Source: Sulfitobacter alexandrii
Lineage (GTDB): Bacteria; Pseudomonadota; Alphaproteobacteria; Rhodobacterales; Rhodobacteraceae
Direction: 5' to 3'
DNA length: 64,000 nucleotides
NCBI RefSeq assembly: GCF_001886735.1
Contig: NZ_CP018081.1
Location: 186,001-250,000 of the forward strand
Below the pieces are notes generated by a model, which did no database searches, was not told the origin of the DNA, and saw only the letters and a list, made by a program, of their open reading frames with translations. Positions 1-8,173 of the stretch are shown one piece after another; position 1 is the stretch's first letter; every line of letters starts with the position of its first letter. A program made the position numbers and the translations under genes.

Positions 1-72
1 GATGCCCGTGTGCAGGCCATCGGCGGCGGGGCGAGCGAAGTCATGTTGGAAGAAGTCGCCAAGCGCATGTGA
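1..72 (+). CDS. acyl-CoA dehydrogenase, C-terminal end (partial)
   Basis: The first 24 codons read as the tail of an open frame cut by the window edge. The sequence IGGGASEVMLEEVAKRM followed by TGA matches the conserved C-terminal signature of acyl-CoA dehydrogenases (the IGGGxSE motif, which lies close to the FAD and substrate site). Only this tail is visible, so substrate class cannot be given. It is followed 50 bases later by bioY on the same strand. Confidence 0.7.
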   Translation, partial: DARVQAIGGGASEVMLEEVAKRM

Positions 73-121
73 GCTTACTATCCAAAAAAAATAACAATCT
101 TCAGAAACAAGGACGAAAAAG

Positions 122-688
122 ATGAATCTGGAAACCACTCAAAGCCAATCAGTCGCAAGACTGACCCGAGAAATCTCGATAATACTCGTCGGCACAATTC
201 TTTTGGCACTATCCGCCAAAATCGTGGTGCCGTTCTACCCGGTTCCCATGTCTACACAAACCCTGGTTGTCTTGGGTCTGGGCCTTTTCCTGGGGCCGGT
301 GCGCAGTAGTCTTGTTGTTGTGGCATACCTTTTTGAAGGTCTGCTTGGCCTGCCGGTCTTCGCAGGCACGCCTCCGGCGCCGGCCGGACTGGCGTATATT
401 GCGGGTCCCACAGGCGGATACCTGGTAGGCTTCGCACTTGCAGCGGCCGCTGCCGGATGGATTGTTCAAGCACTGCAAGGACTTTGGCCTTCATTCAGAG
501 CATCTGTCGCGGTCTTTTTGGGTTCGATAGTCATGTATTGCGCAGGGCTGCTCTGGTTGGGTGGCTTTGTCGGCTATGGCGAAAAGTTGCTGAACGCCGG
601 TCTTTATCCGTTCCTTCTCGGGGATCTGACGAAGGCGACAATTGCTGTAGTTCTGTATACAGCTTACCATAATCGCCGCGCTGTGTGA
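122..688 (+). CDS. bioY: BioY-type biotin transporter (S component)
   Basis: The 188-residue, very hydrophobic protein has about six membrane segments and the length typical of BioY. The N-terminal PFYPVPMSTQTL stretch and the central AGPTGGYLVGF motif are family hallmarks. BioY binds biotin in the inner membrane and works alone or with the BioMN energising module; no bioM or bioN is seen next to it. The ATG at 122 is preceded by AAGGACGAAAAAG, a plausible ribosome site. A palindrome ends the unit 11 bases after the stop. Confidence 0.9.
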   Translation: MNLETTQSQSVARLTREISIILVGTILLALSAKIVVPFYPVPMSTQTLVVLGLGLFLGPVRSSLVVVAYLFEGLLGLPVFAGTPPAPAGLAYIAGPTGGYLVGFALAAAAAGWIVQALQGLWPSFRASVAVFLGSIVMYCAGLLWLGGFVGYGEKLLNAGLYPFLLGDLTKATIAVVLYTAYHNRRAV

Positions 689-698
689 CTGCCAGCCC

Positions 699-735
699 AA
701 GACCGTATCAGACTGTTTCAGTCTGATACGGTCTT
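699..735. terminator. perfect 17-bp inverted repeat after bioY
   Basis: AAGACCGTATCAGACTG (699-715) and its exact reverse complement (719-735) are separated by only three T residues. It lies 11 bases after the bioY stop. No clear U-tract follows on the plus strand, so it may act as a weak terminator, an mRNA end-stabilising hairpin, or a protein-binding palindrome. Confidence 0.6.
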
Positions 736-889
736 AGTCCAATATAAGTTGAAATGGTCCGATGCCAGATTTGGCAGGCACCGGACGCCAGCCTGAGGTT
801 TCCGGCGCCATGCGAGAGCAATGCGCAAAACTGTGCGAACCAAATTGTTCGCAATCAATGCCTGGTCGCACACAATGAAAAGAAGCAGC

Positions 890-1630
890 ATGTTTTTCTC
901 AGAGCCGGAGCCTTGCCGCGCGAAGGGAGTCGAATTGGCCCCTGGAATTCTGAGGATCGTCGCGAACAATCCCGGAAAGATGACCTACCACGGGACAAAT
1001 AGCTACATCATTGATACGCCTGATGGTCGGTTCATAATCGACCCCGGCCCAGCAGAAGACAGTACACATTTCGGGGCAATCATCGAAAATTTGGGGGCCA
1101 AACCATCTGGGATTCTGCTCACACACCACCATTCTGATCATTTTGGAGTCGTCCCAGCCCTGCGAGCACGGACAGACGCACCTGTTTATGCCTCACGGGC
1201 ATTCCCTGACGATGCATTTCGACCTGACCGGTTTCTGGAGGACGGACAGGTCATTGCCGGTCTTACCGTCCTGCACACACCTGGTCACGCGAGCGACCAC
1301 CTTTGTTTCGCGAGACCTGACGGAGTGCTCTTCACGGGCGACCACGTTATGAGTTGGAACAGTTCGATCGTCAGCCCCCCTGACGGAAACATGCACGACT
1401 ACTGCGCGCAGCTACAGCGGCTGATTGAGCGCGACGATAGGATCTACTTTCCGGGGCACGGACCTATACTCCGGGATCCGCAACCTTACGTCAAACGGTT
1501 GCTTTCCAACCGCATGCGTCGCGAGGCGGAGATCCTCGCCCACCTCTCAAACACCCCGGATTCGGTCCAGAATATCGCCGCTTCCGTCTACCAGAAAACC
1601 GACCCACATATCGCAATGGCCGCAGGATGA
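890..1630 (+). CDS. metallo-beta-lactamase-fold hydrolase, C-terminus cut by in-frame TGA
   Basis: The protein belongs to the glyoxalase II/LACTB2-like metallo-beta-lactamase superfamily. The zinc ligands are visible as THHHSDH, TPGHASDH, FTGDH and the late FPGHGP motif. The open frame extends up to 821, but the ATG at 890 (after AAAAGAAG) places the N-terminus where relatives begin. The TGA at 1628-1630 ends the frame. The same frame then continues without a stop to 1705 as NVAAHLEKLLSESRAV, the winged-helix-like tail usual in this family. The gene is therefore probably a recent nonsense allele lacking about 25 residues. The catalytic metal site is intact; substrate is unknown. Confidence 0.75.
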   Translation: MFFSEPEPCRAKGVELAPGILRIVANNPGKMTYHGTNSYIIDTPDGRFIIDPGPAEDSTHFGAIIENLGAKPSGILLTHHHSDHFGVVPALRARTDAPVYASRAFPDDAFRPDRFLEDGQVIAGLTVLHTPGHASDHLCFARPDGVLFTGDHVMSWNSSIVSPPDGNMHDYCAQLQRLIERDDRIYFPGHGPILRDPQPYVKRLLSNRMRREAEILAHLSNTPDSVQNIAASVYQKTDPHIAMAAG

Positions 1631-1786
1631 AACGTTGCGGCGCATCTGGAGAAGCTGTTGTCTGAGTCGCGGGCGGTACAAGATGGCGGAGTCTGTAAAT
1701 TAACATAAGAGTTATTATGCGCAACATGAAATTCCCCTATTTTCAATAGGTTTCGCCCTCTACCACCTCCCTGTGGGCGAACCTCT

Positions 1787-1820
1787 GGCGGCACCGACGC
1801 GGTCGGTGTCGCCCCTTTTT
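1787..1820 (+). terminator. rho-independent terminator-like hairpin
   Basis: A 12-bp stem with one G-U pair (GGCGGCACCGAC, 1787-1798, against GTCGGTGTCGCC, 1802-1813) is followed within two bases by TTTTT at 1816-1820. It sits between the metallo-hydrolase and the next small gene. This also argues that the next gene starts at 1917, not further upstream. Confidence 0.6.
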
Positions 1821-1916
1821 AACGAGCCAGGAATAAGTTCAACCGAGATCAGATCACGGGAACGTCCCAGCCGAATAGGACTGAAGAACCGAAGCAGAAA
1901 AGGCGGACACGAACCG

Positions 1917-2171
1917 GTGAGCATCGAAAAGGAAGAAGCGGTTCCGGTCGCGCGGCTTGTTGACGGTCGCAGTGATCGAACCGTTGGTTGGGTCTATCGC
2001 TGGAATACGTCAGAACTGTCCATCCTCTGGCTCGATCCCAAACGTACGGCACACCATATCGATCCCCCGTTAAGCCGGAACACGATTGCGAATGCAAAGA
2101 CTGTCACCACCGATGAGGTTACTGACCTTTTGGAGGAGCTGTCGCTCAGGGGCTCAGCCGATCTGCTTTAG
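1917..2171 (+). CDS. small conserved hypothetical protein at the edge of the transfer region
   Basis: This is an 84-residue soluble protein starting at GTG 1917 (MSIEKEEAVPVARLVDGR). The longer open frame from 1773 would run through the terminator-like hairpin and is unlikely. It has no signal peptide, membrane segment or recognised motif; the central GWVYRWNTSELSILWL stretch is rich in Trp and may form a small beta fold. I do not recognise the family. It stands alone between a terminator and the first secreted protein of the transfer cluster. Confidence 0.5.
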   Translation: MSIEKEEAVPVARLVDGRSDRTVGWVYRWNTSELSILWLDPKRTAHHIDPPLSRNTIANAKTVTTDEVTDLLEELSLRGSADLL

Positions 2172-2219
2172 CATCAAGGCGCTCCAAGACAGTTACAAAA
2201 ATTCGAATTTGACCGCTCG

Positions 2220-2237
2220 ACGATAGTATATTATCGT
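2220..2237. promoter_or_regulatory. short palindrome in AT-rich leader
   Basis: ACGATA (2220-2225) and TATCGT (2232-2237) are exact inverted copies six bases apart, in an AT-rich patch about 40 bases upstream of the next gene's ATG. The central GTATAT resembles a -10 region. A repressor site over a promoter is possible. Confidence 0.3.
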
Positions 2238-2278
2238 AATCCTCAGATTCTGCATCACAGTCAATCGAGCTCTTGGAT

Positions 2279-3025
2279 ATGCGCAATTTCCTTCGTAATT
2301 TTTTTCTCGCTGTCGTCGCGGGAACGGCCTCGCTGAGCGGAGGTGGAAACAGCGCGTCGGCGCAGACCTACCCGATCGATTGCGCCATCCTGCTCTGCCT
2401 CTCCGGCGGCTGGCCGGCATCAGAGCCCTGTTCGCGGGCACGTGCAGAGTTCATACGACGGATCACGCCATGGCCTGTCGAGCCTCCCCTCCAGATCTGG
2501 CGTTGCCCCATGGGGGCCTCCTTCGAACCTGTAGACGACCCCGGTCGCACTCGGCGTGTCTTTGACATCCTCTTCTCCAACGCTTCTCACCTGCCCCAGA
2601 GCCTCGCAGAATCTGATCCCGAGAACGCTGGCGCCCTCTTGCCAGCCGTCCTGCGGTCGAAAGGTGTCGACCCCCTACCCCAACCTGACGGGTTCGCATT
2701 ACATTTGATCCAGAACCGCGCCGATATCGACATCAGTGGGCCGGAATTCAATTTCGTCCGCTCTATCCGTGTCTTCGATGTTCGGTATGCGCGCCAACAC
2801 GAATCCCGCGACAGCGATTGCAGCCGTTTCGAAACAGTCCTTCTCGGTTCCTATGGAATCCAGGGCGATTTTTACTGGTCTCGTTCGTCCGTCGCCGCGT
2901 TGCCCGAGGCGCATGTCGGCTTGGAACGTTGGGGCGATCATTGTCCCTCCATCTATCACCGCTCGGTCTTCGTCGACTGGCGAGACTACGAGGGCAATTA
3001 CGGGTTCGAGCAGGTGAACTACTAA
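2279..3025 (+). CDS. secreted conserved protein of conjugation clusters (TrbM-like N-terminus)
   Basis: The start is taken at ATG 2279; a TTG two codons earlier is possible. Residues 1-29 form a Sec signal peptide with a hydrophobic core and a GNSASA-Q cleavage site, so the product should be periplasmic. The mature N-terminus, with two close cysteines (CAILLCLSGG) and further conserved Cys, Pro and Trp residues, recalls the TrbM family of conjugation proteins, but the match is weak and the rest is not recognised. Its position before the virB genes suggests an envelope role during mating. Confidence 0.55.
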   Translation: MRNFLRNFFLAVVAGTASLSGGGNSASAQTYPIDCAILLCLSGGWPASEPCSRARAEFIRRITPWPVEPPLQIWRCPMGASFEPVDDPGRTRRVFDILFSNASHLPQSLAESDPENAGALLPAVLRSKGVDPLPQPDGFALHLIQNRADIDISGPEFNFVRSIRVFDVRYARQHESRDSDCSRFETVLLGSYGIQGDFYWSRSSVAALPEAHVGLERWGDHCPSIYHRSVFVDWRDYEGNYGFEQVNY

Positions 3026-3166
3026 GACGTTTTTCTCTCCACCAAACCTGTATTAGAGACAGTGCAGCGCAGCGCCCCATAACAATCCATTGTTATCATT
3101 TCTCTTCCGCCCCACCGGGACTCGATCTCGTCATACCATCCGAGAAGACGAGCCCATCACCTCGCC

Positions 3167-3424
3167 CTAAATACGGTGATCGAGTTCTGTCGCCGCCTCG
3201 GCCGCTGCCAGTAGCATAACCGCATCGATCTGCAGAGCACGCGCGAGCACGATCAACTCAACTACGTCGACCCTGCGCTCTCCGCTCTCGAGACGGGCGA
3301 CGAAGGACTGGTGGCATCTGAGACGCAAAGCGAGCTCGGCCTGCGTTAACCCAGCCGCCTTCCGCGCCGCAATCAAAGCGTCGCGGAGTGCCTCATGTCC
3401 CGAACTCCTGATCGTTTTCGCCAC
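3167..3424 (-). CDS. XRE-family helix-turn-helix regulator
   Basis: The 85-residue protein is little more than an HTH_XRE domain. The pattern [19 protein letters not shown], then [25 protein letters not shown], covers both helices of the motif and the following scaffold helices. The start is GTG at 3424. A perfect 21-bp palindrome begins two bases upstream of the start and contains its ribosome site, so strong autorepression is likely. Divergent placement from the virB operon makes it a candidate controller of transfer genes; that part is inference. Confidence 0.8.
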   Translation of the reverse strand: MAKTIRSSGHEALRDALIAARKAAGLTQAELALRLRCHQSFVARLESGERRVDVVELIVLARALQIDAVMLLAAAEAATELDHRI

Positions 3425-3425
3425 G

Positions 3426-3446
3426 TGTCACAAACCTCTTGTGACA
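3426..3446. promoter_or_regulatory. operator-like palindrome overlapping the RBS of the XRE gene
   Basis: TGTCACAA (3426-3433) and TTGTGACA (3439-3446) are perfect inverted arms with a five-base spacer. Read on the minus strand the spacer is GAGGT, which is the Shine-Dalgarno sequence for the GTG start two bases further on. Bound protein, or an mRNA hairpin, would mask the ribosome site directly. Confidence 0.55.
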
Positions 3447-3451
3447 GGGCT

Positions 3452-3486
3452 AATCTACTTTATAGATTATCTAAAAAGTGGATAAT
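3452..3486. promoter_or_regulatory. AT-rich stacked palindromes (divergent promoter region)
   Basis: Two further small inverted repeats follow the operator: AATCTA/TAGATT (3452-3457, 3463-3468) and ATTATC/GATAAT (3466-3471, 3481-3486). The AT-rich patch contrasts with the GC-rich surroundings and probably holds the promoter of the XRE gene. Confidence 0.35.
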
Positions 3487-3580
3487 GGGCGTTTAGGTGA
3501 TGATAGAGACTCCGAATTGCACGCCGCCGATACGGCCGGATGTCACTAGGCGGCGACCCTTTGGAAAGGTCGCGGTCACA

Positions 3581-3901
3581 TCACTCGTCCACCAGCTCCA
3601 GGAAGCGACCGTAGTCCTGGCTCACCTCGCGCGCCTCTTCGAACGCACGGGCGCGCTCCTCCTCCAAGCACCGAAAGTAGCTCTGGATGTCCCGGATGTA
3701 GAGTTCAAAGTCGCTGCGGATGAGATCTGCATAGTCCCGCGCGGCCTCGGAATCGCTCGGCACGAAGGGCCTGGGCGGCGGCAAACAGGACGCGGCGAAG
3801 GCGTGGCCCGGCAGGCACGTGACCAGAAGTATAGCTTGTGCCACGGTCGATGCGCACAACCTGAGGGCGTCCAACCCCCTTATTTTCTTGATCAAATGCA
3901 T
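3581..3901 (-). CDS. small periplasmic protein of the transfer region
   Basis: The 106-residue protein has a clear signal peptide (hydrophobic core VAQAILLVTCL, cleavage after AFA). The mature part is short, proline-rich at first and then highly charged and helical (RDYADLIRSDFELYIRDI, EEERARAFEEAREV), suggesting a small periplasmic helical hairpin. I do not recognise a named family, but small proteins of this form commonly accompany rhodobacterial T4SS genes. The gene is transcribed in the same direction as the XRE gene, away from virB. The overlapping plus-strand frame at 3497-3925 is considered a shadow. Confidence 0.55.
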   Translation of the reverse strand: MHLIKKIRGLDALRLCASTVAQAILLVTCLPGHAFAASCLPPPRPFVPSDSEAARDYADLIRSDFELYIRDIQSYFRCLEEERARAFEEAREVSQDYGRFLELVDE

Positions 3902-4033
3902 GGGAACCGTCTATTCGTTAGTTGAGCAAGAATCCGCTTGTCGCATCAAAAGTTTATCTTGTGCGTCAATACTATATGATCGTATGACTTGGTTTCAACA
4001 CCTGAAACCTGGTCATTCGCCCTATTGGAGAAC

Positions 4034-4402
4034 GTGATCCGGGTGATGGACCTAGAAAAAGAAGCCCCGAATGTGGTCACCGAACCCAGATTCCGCGATC
4101 TGGTCGCCAGCGGCTATCGCGTCGAAGTTGTCTGCAAAGAGGACGCCTTCAAGAAAGGCCCCAACTGGCATGGGGTCTGGATCATGCGCGCTGTCAGCGA
4201 CGATGGGATCGAGAAACTTCTGGTCACGGCCCGGACCCGAACCTCGCGCAACGACATCAAGATCCGCGAGATCAAGACCGTCACCGGGGTCATCTCCTTC
4301 CTGCAAGGGATCGGTTTCTCGCACGCCGACGTGCCTCTGGAAGAGGGCAAGCGGACGGTTCACAAACTCTCCAGCGAAGAGATGGCTGCCAGCCGGGCTT
4401 AG
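4034..4402 (+). CDS. conserved hypothetical protein heading the virB operon
   Basis: GTG 4034 is preceded by GGAG; ATG 4046 ([20 protein letters not shown]) is an equally reasonable start. The protein of about 120 residues is cytoplasmic, with a mixed alpha/beta look and no motif I can name. The end overlaps the region encoding the signal peptide of the next gene, so the two are probably translationally coupled. Its position as first gene of the T4SS operon suggests a regulatory or assembly role, but nothing in the sequence shows which. Confidence 0.6.
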   Translation: MIRVMDLEKEAPNVVTEPRFRDLVASGYRVEVVCKEDAFKKGPNWHGVWIMRAVSDDGIEKLLVTARTRTSRNDIKIREIKTVTGVISFLQGIGFSHADVPLEEGKRTVHKLSSEEMAASRA

Positions 4403-5066
4403 CGCCCTTTTCCTTTCCTACCTGGGCCTCCCGGCATCGGCAGACATGGTCCTGGTGATGGCGGGGGACGGTTCTCTTTCGCCGTCGCGCGCCCAGGAGC
4501 GGTTCGCGCGCAACTACAATGACGGGGTTGGCGTTGGCTCGACCTCAGAAGGGTTGCGCATCTTGGGCGAGGAGCGCCGCACTGAGCGACGTGAAGGGGT
4601 GCGCGTCGCGGCGATGATCCCTCGCGCGCTCACACCACGCCCGGATATCCTCGCCGCGATCGAGGAGACCGGACTGCGCTATGCGAGCCACCCTGGGCTC
4701 CGTGCAGCCGATATCACCGTCACGGACTGGCTCCACCTCTATCGCGCCAATATCGAGATCGAGAGTGCGTACAATCCGCACGCCGTCTCCCATGTCGGGG
4801 CGGTCGGGCTCGGGCAGTTGATGCCCGATACAGCCCGCGCTCTTGCCGTCGACCCCCATGATTGGAAACAGAACCTCGACGGCTCCGCGCGTTACCTCGC
4901 CCTGATGTTGGCCGAGTTTGGCGACGCGCGCCTCGCGCTCGCCGCCTACAATGCCGGACCCGACGCCGTGCGCGAGCATTCCGGCATTCCACCGTTTCGA
5001 GAAACCCAAAACCACGTCCAGCGGGTGCTGGCCGTCTTCAACCGGCTGGAAGGAGCGTCCCCATGA
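4386..5066 (+). CDS. virB1: VirB1-like lytic transglycosylase of the T4SS
   Basis: The C-terminal ~115 residues form an SLT/goose-lysozyme fold: [12 protein letters not shown] carries the catalytic Glu, followed by [16 protein letters not shown] and [16 protein letters not shown], all diagnostic. The enzyme cuts peptidoglycan so the secretion channel can cross the wall. A signal peptide ([16 protein letters not shown]) is encoded, yet the frame has no ATG, GTG or TTG close before it. The candidate starts are CTG 4386 or, without the signal, ATG 4446. Coupling to the overlapping upstream gene may allow the unusual start. The stop overlaps the virB2 start (ATGA). Confidence 0.8.
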   Translation: MPAGLSALFLSYLGLPASADMVLVMAGDGSLSPSRAQERFARNYNDGVGVGSTSEGLRILGEERRTERREGVRVAAMIPRALTPRPDILAAIEETGLRYASHPGLRAADITVTDWLHLYRANIEIESAYNPHAVSHVGAVGLGQLMPDTARALAVDPHDWKQNLDGSARYLALMLAEFGDARLALAAYNAGPDAVREHSGIPPFRETQNHVQRVLAVFNRLEGASP

Positions 5067-5353
5067 AGCCATTGACGAACCCCCTGATCACCCTTGCCGC
5101 TCTCCTCATCGTTGCGGCAGAACCGGCCCTGGCCCAGAGCATCGACCTCTCACCGATTCAGAGCTTATTACAGGGCATCGTGGACGCGCTGACCGGACCG
5201 CTTGGCGTCGTCATCGCCACCCTCGCGGTCCTCGGAGTGTTCCTCAGCTGGTTCTTCAACATCATCGATCTGCGCCAAGCCCTCTGGGTGCTGGTGGGAA
5301 TCGCGGGTGTTGCGGCCGCGCCGACCATCGTTGCCGCCGTCTTCGGGTCGTGA
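5063..5353 (+). CDS. virB2: VirB2/TrbC-family major pilin
   Basis: The 96-residue product is a typical prepilin: a signal peptide ending in ALAQ, then two long hydrophobic helices ([20 protein letters not shown] and [20 protein letters not shown]) joined by a short polar loop. VirB2 subunits sit in the inner membrane before assembling into the conjugative pilus. It is encoded between virB1 and virB3, the canonical order. Confidence 0.88.
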   Translation: MKPLTNPLITLAALLIVAAEPALAQSIDLSPIQSLLQGIVDALTGPLGVVIATLAVLGVFLSWFFNIIDLRQALWVLVGIAGVAAAPTIVAAVFGS

Positions 5354-5365
5354 GAGGAGGCGAAC

Positions 5366-5644
5366 GTGGCCGAACGATCGCCGCTCTTCCTGGGCCTTGT
5401 CCGCCCGCCAAAACTCCTTGGCCTGCCGATCATGTATGCCATGGTCTGGCTCTTCGGCTCGGTGCTACTCTTCGTCTGGGTTCAGCACATGGTGGTGCTG
5501 GCGGTGGCGGCAGTGCTCTATCCGGTCCTCTGGAAGGCGGCGGATTGGGATCCACGCTTCATCGACGTGATGATGACCGCGCTTCAGGAAACCCCGCCGA
5601 CACGGAACCGCTCCATCCACGGGGGCGACAGCTATGCGCCATAG
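5366..5644 (+). CDS. virB3: VirB3/TrbD-family inner-membrane protein
   Basis: The 92-residue protein starts at GTG 5366 after GAGGAGG. It has the VirB3 pattern: a short N-terminal cytoplasmic stretch with RPPKLLGLP, then two membrane segments (residues ~22-40 and ~42-58), then a polar tail. VirB3 helps assemble the inner-membrane complex with VirB4. The end overlaps the virB4 start by 11 bases. Confidence 0.88.
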   Translation: MAERSPLFLGLVRPPKLLGLPIMYAMVWLFGSVLLFVWVQHMVVLAVAAVLYPVLWKAADWDPRFIDVMMTALQETPPTRNRSIHGGDSYAP

Positions 5645-8009
5645 TGAAGCCCTGCACGAGACCGTGGACGAGCGCACCCTCATGCCGGACTGGTATGCCC
5701 GCGAGAAACGCCTCGCGCACATGCTGCCCTATGTCAGCCTCGTCGATGATCAGACAGTCCGCACCCGGGTCAACGAACTCTTCCAATGCATCCGCCTGAG
5801 CGGGGTGAACAGCTACACCACGGACGACGCCTATCTCGACAAGGTGACGGCGCTCTTTGCCCGGATCATCGCGCAGCTGGGCCCCGAGTTCAGCTACTAC
5901 GTGCACAAGGTCTCGAAGTCGATCACGCCGGACCTGCTCCCGGTCAAGGGGGACGGCTTCGCTCACGCCGTGGATGATGCCTGGCGCGCAAAGCTGGCCT
6001 CGGCAGGTCTCCGGGACAAGACCCTCACACTCACCATCATCCACCGCCCGCCGCCCAGGAGTTTTCTTGGCTTCGTGAACCGTTCCGCACCGGAGCGGTT
6101 CAAGGAGGAGACCGCGAAACGGGTCCGGCGGCTCAAAGAGGCAGTCGGGGTTTTCACCTCCGGCCTGGCGGAACTCAAGCCCCGCATCCTTTCAGCAGAC
6201 TCTGGCGAGTTGGTCGGGTTCCTCGGCGCGCTCAACACCGGCCGCGAACTGCCGCTCTATCCGGCAAACCGCTACGGGTTTCTCGCCTACAATGTTGCCA
6301 ATACCCGGGTCACGTTTCTGGAGGATCACTTCGAGCTATCCGATGGCGTCGTCGGTCATCGCTACGGCAAGAGCTTCACCATCGGCGAATATGCCGAAGG
6401 CACCACTTGCACCATGTTCGACATGTTGAACCTGCCGGTCGACATGATCGTCACCCATTCCTTCACACCGATCAATTCGAACCTGATGGCGGGCCGGATC
6501 AAGCGGCAGAAACGCCAGATGCAAGCCTCGCAGGATGCCGCGCTCTCGCTCCTCGAAGCGCTCGACATCGCGCACGATGATCTCGAAGCCAAACGCCAGA
6601 GCTTCGGCGAACACCACATGGTCGTGACCGTCTTTTGTGACAGTCTCGACGAGTTGCAAACCCTCGGGGCCGAGATCGTCAACGCCGCGGCCGCCGAAGG
6701 CGTGAAGATGATCGGCGAGCGGATGGCCGCGAAATCTCACTACTTCAGCCAGCATCCGGGCAACCAGCCAAAACGGGTCCGCGCCAGTGCCGTCACCAAC
6801 CGCAACTTTGCGGACTTCGCAGCACTTCACCGGACGCAACTCGGCAAGGAAAAACACCAGCTTCCCTGGGGCCAGGAGATTACACTCTTCCCGACCCCGG
6901 AGCAGAGCGCCTACCGGTTCTCCTACCACGAGCAGGGCAGCCCCGAGACGGAGCCCACCAGCGGCCACACCCTCATTCTAGGCCGCCCCGGTTCCGGCAA
7001 GTCCGTCCTCTCGGCCTTCCTCATGACGCAAGCCCGGCGGGTCGGCGCGCGCATCTTCGTTTTCGACTACCGGCTCGGGATGGAAATGGCCGTCCGCGCC
7101 AATGGCGGGCGCTACGCCTCGATCAAGGCGGGACAGGCGACCGGCCTCAACCCGCTCTGGACCGAGATCGATGAGCGCGGCACGGCCTGGCTTTCGGATT
7201 GGCTCGCCTCCTTGCTCTACCGCTCCGACAAGCCCCTGACCCCGGCGCAAACGAACCGCATCCAGGAGGTGGTCCGCCAGAACGCCACAGCCACCAACCC
7301 GGCCTTGCGGAACTGGAAGGACTTCGCCTCGCTCTTTGTCTCGACCGACGACAATGGCGATCTTCACCAGCGGCTTCTCGAATGGACCGAGGATGGGCGA
7401 TACGGCTGGATTTTCGGCCAAAGCCTGGAGGACACTTTCTCGCTTGATGGCGACGTCGTGGGGTTCGACCTGACCGGCATTCTCGACAGCGAAAGCGAGA
7501 AGGAGCGCATGGCGGTGCTCTCCTATCTTTTCCGCCGGATTGAGCGAGAGATCGAGGACCGGCGTCCCACCATCATCGTGATCGACGAGGCATGGAAGGC
7601 GCTCGACAACCCATACTTTGCCGAACGGCTCTCGAACTGGCTGGTGACCGCCCGGAAACAGAACACGGTCGCGGTGATGATGACGCAATATGCGAGCCAG
7701 CTCGAACGCACGCGGACCGGCAAGACCATCGTCGAGGCGGTGCCAACCCAGATCCTGCTCCCCAACATCCGGGCGCACGCCTCGGATTACGCGATGCTGA
7801 ACCTCTTCGAGAAGGAACTCGACGTGCTCCTGAACACCGGCAGCGACAGCCGCCTCGCGCTCATCCGTGACGACGGTGGCTCGGTGGTGGTCGATGCCGA
7901 CCTCTCCGCCCTCGGCCCCCTCCTCACCATCCTCGGCGGCATGGAAAAGGGCGAGGCCCTCGTCGGCCCCGACTACCGCGACCGTCCTGATTTCTGGAGG
8001 CTCTCATGA
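5634..8009 (+). CDS. virB4: VirB4/TrbE-family T4SS ATPase
   Basis: The 791-residue length is normal for VirB4. Residues 1-400 are the CagE/TrbE N-terminal domain. Walker A is GRPGSGKS at residues 450-457 and Walker B is IIVIDEAW near 646. A late RAHASDYAMLNLFEKE segment matches the family's C-terminal region. VirB4 energises pilus assembly and substrate translocation at the inner membrane. The stop overlaps the start of the small lipoprotein gene (ATGA at 8006). Confidence 0.95.
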   Translation: MRHSEALHETVDERTLMPDWYAREKRLAHMLPYVSLVDDQTVRTRVNELFQCIRLSGVNSYTTDDAYLDKVTALFARIIAQLGPEFSYYVHKVSKSITPDLLPVKGDGFAHAVDDAWRAKLASAGLRDKTLTLTIIHRPPPRSFLGFVNRSAPERFKEETAKRVRRLKEAVGVFTSGLAELKPRILSADSGELVGFLGALNTGRELPLYPANRYGFLAYNVANTRVTFLEDHFELSDGVVGHRYGKSFTIGEYAEGTTCTMFDMLNLPVDMIVTHSFTPINSNLMAGRIKRQKRQMQASQDAALSLLEALDIAHDDLEAKRQSFGEHHMVVTVFCDSLDELQTLGAEIVNAAAAEGVKMIGERMAAKSHYFSQHPGNQPKRVRASAVTNRNFADFAALHRTQLGKEKHQLPWGQEITLFPTPEQSAYRFSYHEQGSPETEPTSGHTLILGRPGSGKSVLSAFLMTQARRVGARIFVFDYRLGMEMAVRANGGRYASIKAGQATGLNPLWTEIDERGTAWLSDWLASLLYRSDKPLTPAQTNRIQEVVRQNATATNPALRNWKDFASLFVSTDDNGDLHQRLLEWTEDGRYGWIFGQSLEDTFSLDGDVVGFDLTGILDSESEKERMAVLSYLFRRIEREIEDRRPTIIVIDEAWKALDNPYFAERLSNWLVTARKQNTVAVMMTQYASQLERTRTGKTIVEAVPTQILLPNIRAHASDYAMLNLFEKELDVLLNTGSDSRLALIRDDGGSVVVDADLSALGPLLTILGGMEKGEALVGPDYRDRPDFWRLS

Positions 8010-8173
8010 TCCGACCCCTTATCCTCCTCGCCGCGCTCGGCGTTCTCTCTTCCTGCGCCGAATATCGCGAACCCAAGGCCAACTGTTTCGCCTTCCGCGC
8101 CTCGCTCTACCGCGCCGAGCCGGATTGCATCTTCACACCCATCGGAAACGCGGAAGACGGCGTTGAGGTCTAG
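8006..8173 (+). CDS. 55-residue lipoprotein, VirB7-like candidate
   Basis: ATG 8006 overlaps the virB4 stop. The product opens with MIRPLILLAALGVLSSC, a signal peptide with lipobox LSSC, so the mature protein starts at a lipidated Cys and has 39 residues with two more Cys. Agrobacterium VirB7 is likewise a 55-residue lipoprotein that anchors the outer-membrane ring and pairs with VirB9. No other VirB7 candidate is present in this otherwise full set. Location after virB4 instead of after virB6 is unusual. VirB7s have little sequence conservation, so the call rests on size, lipobox and context. Confidence 0.6.
   Translation: MIRPLILLAALGVLSSCAEYREPKANCFAFRASLYRAEPDCIFTPIGNAEDGVEV

Noticed and set aside
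699..735. 17-bp palindrome considered as the inverted repeat of an insertion sequence
   Set aside because: The arms are adjacent, with only three bases between them and no transposase.
3497..3925. 142-residue plus-strand frame
   Set aside because: The minus-strand frame at 3581-3901 has a clean signal peptide and a plausible mature protein.
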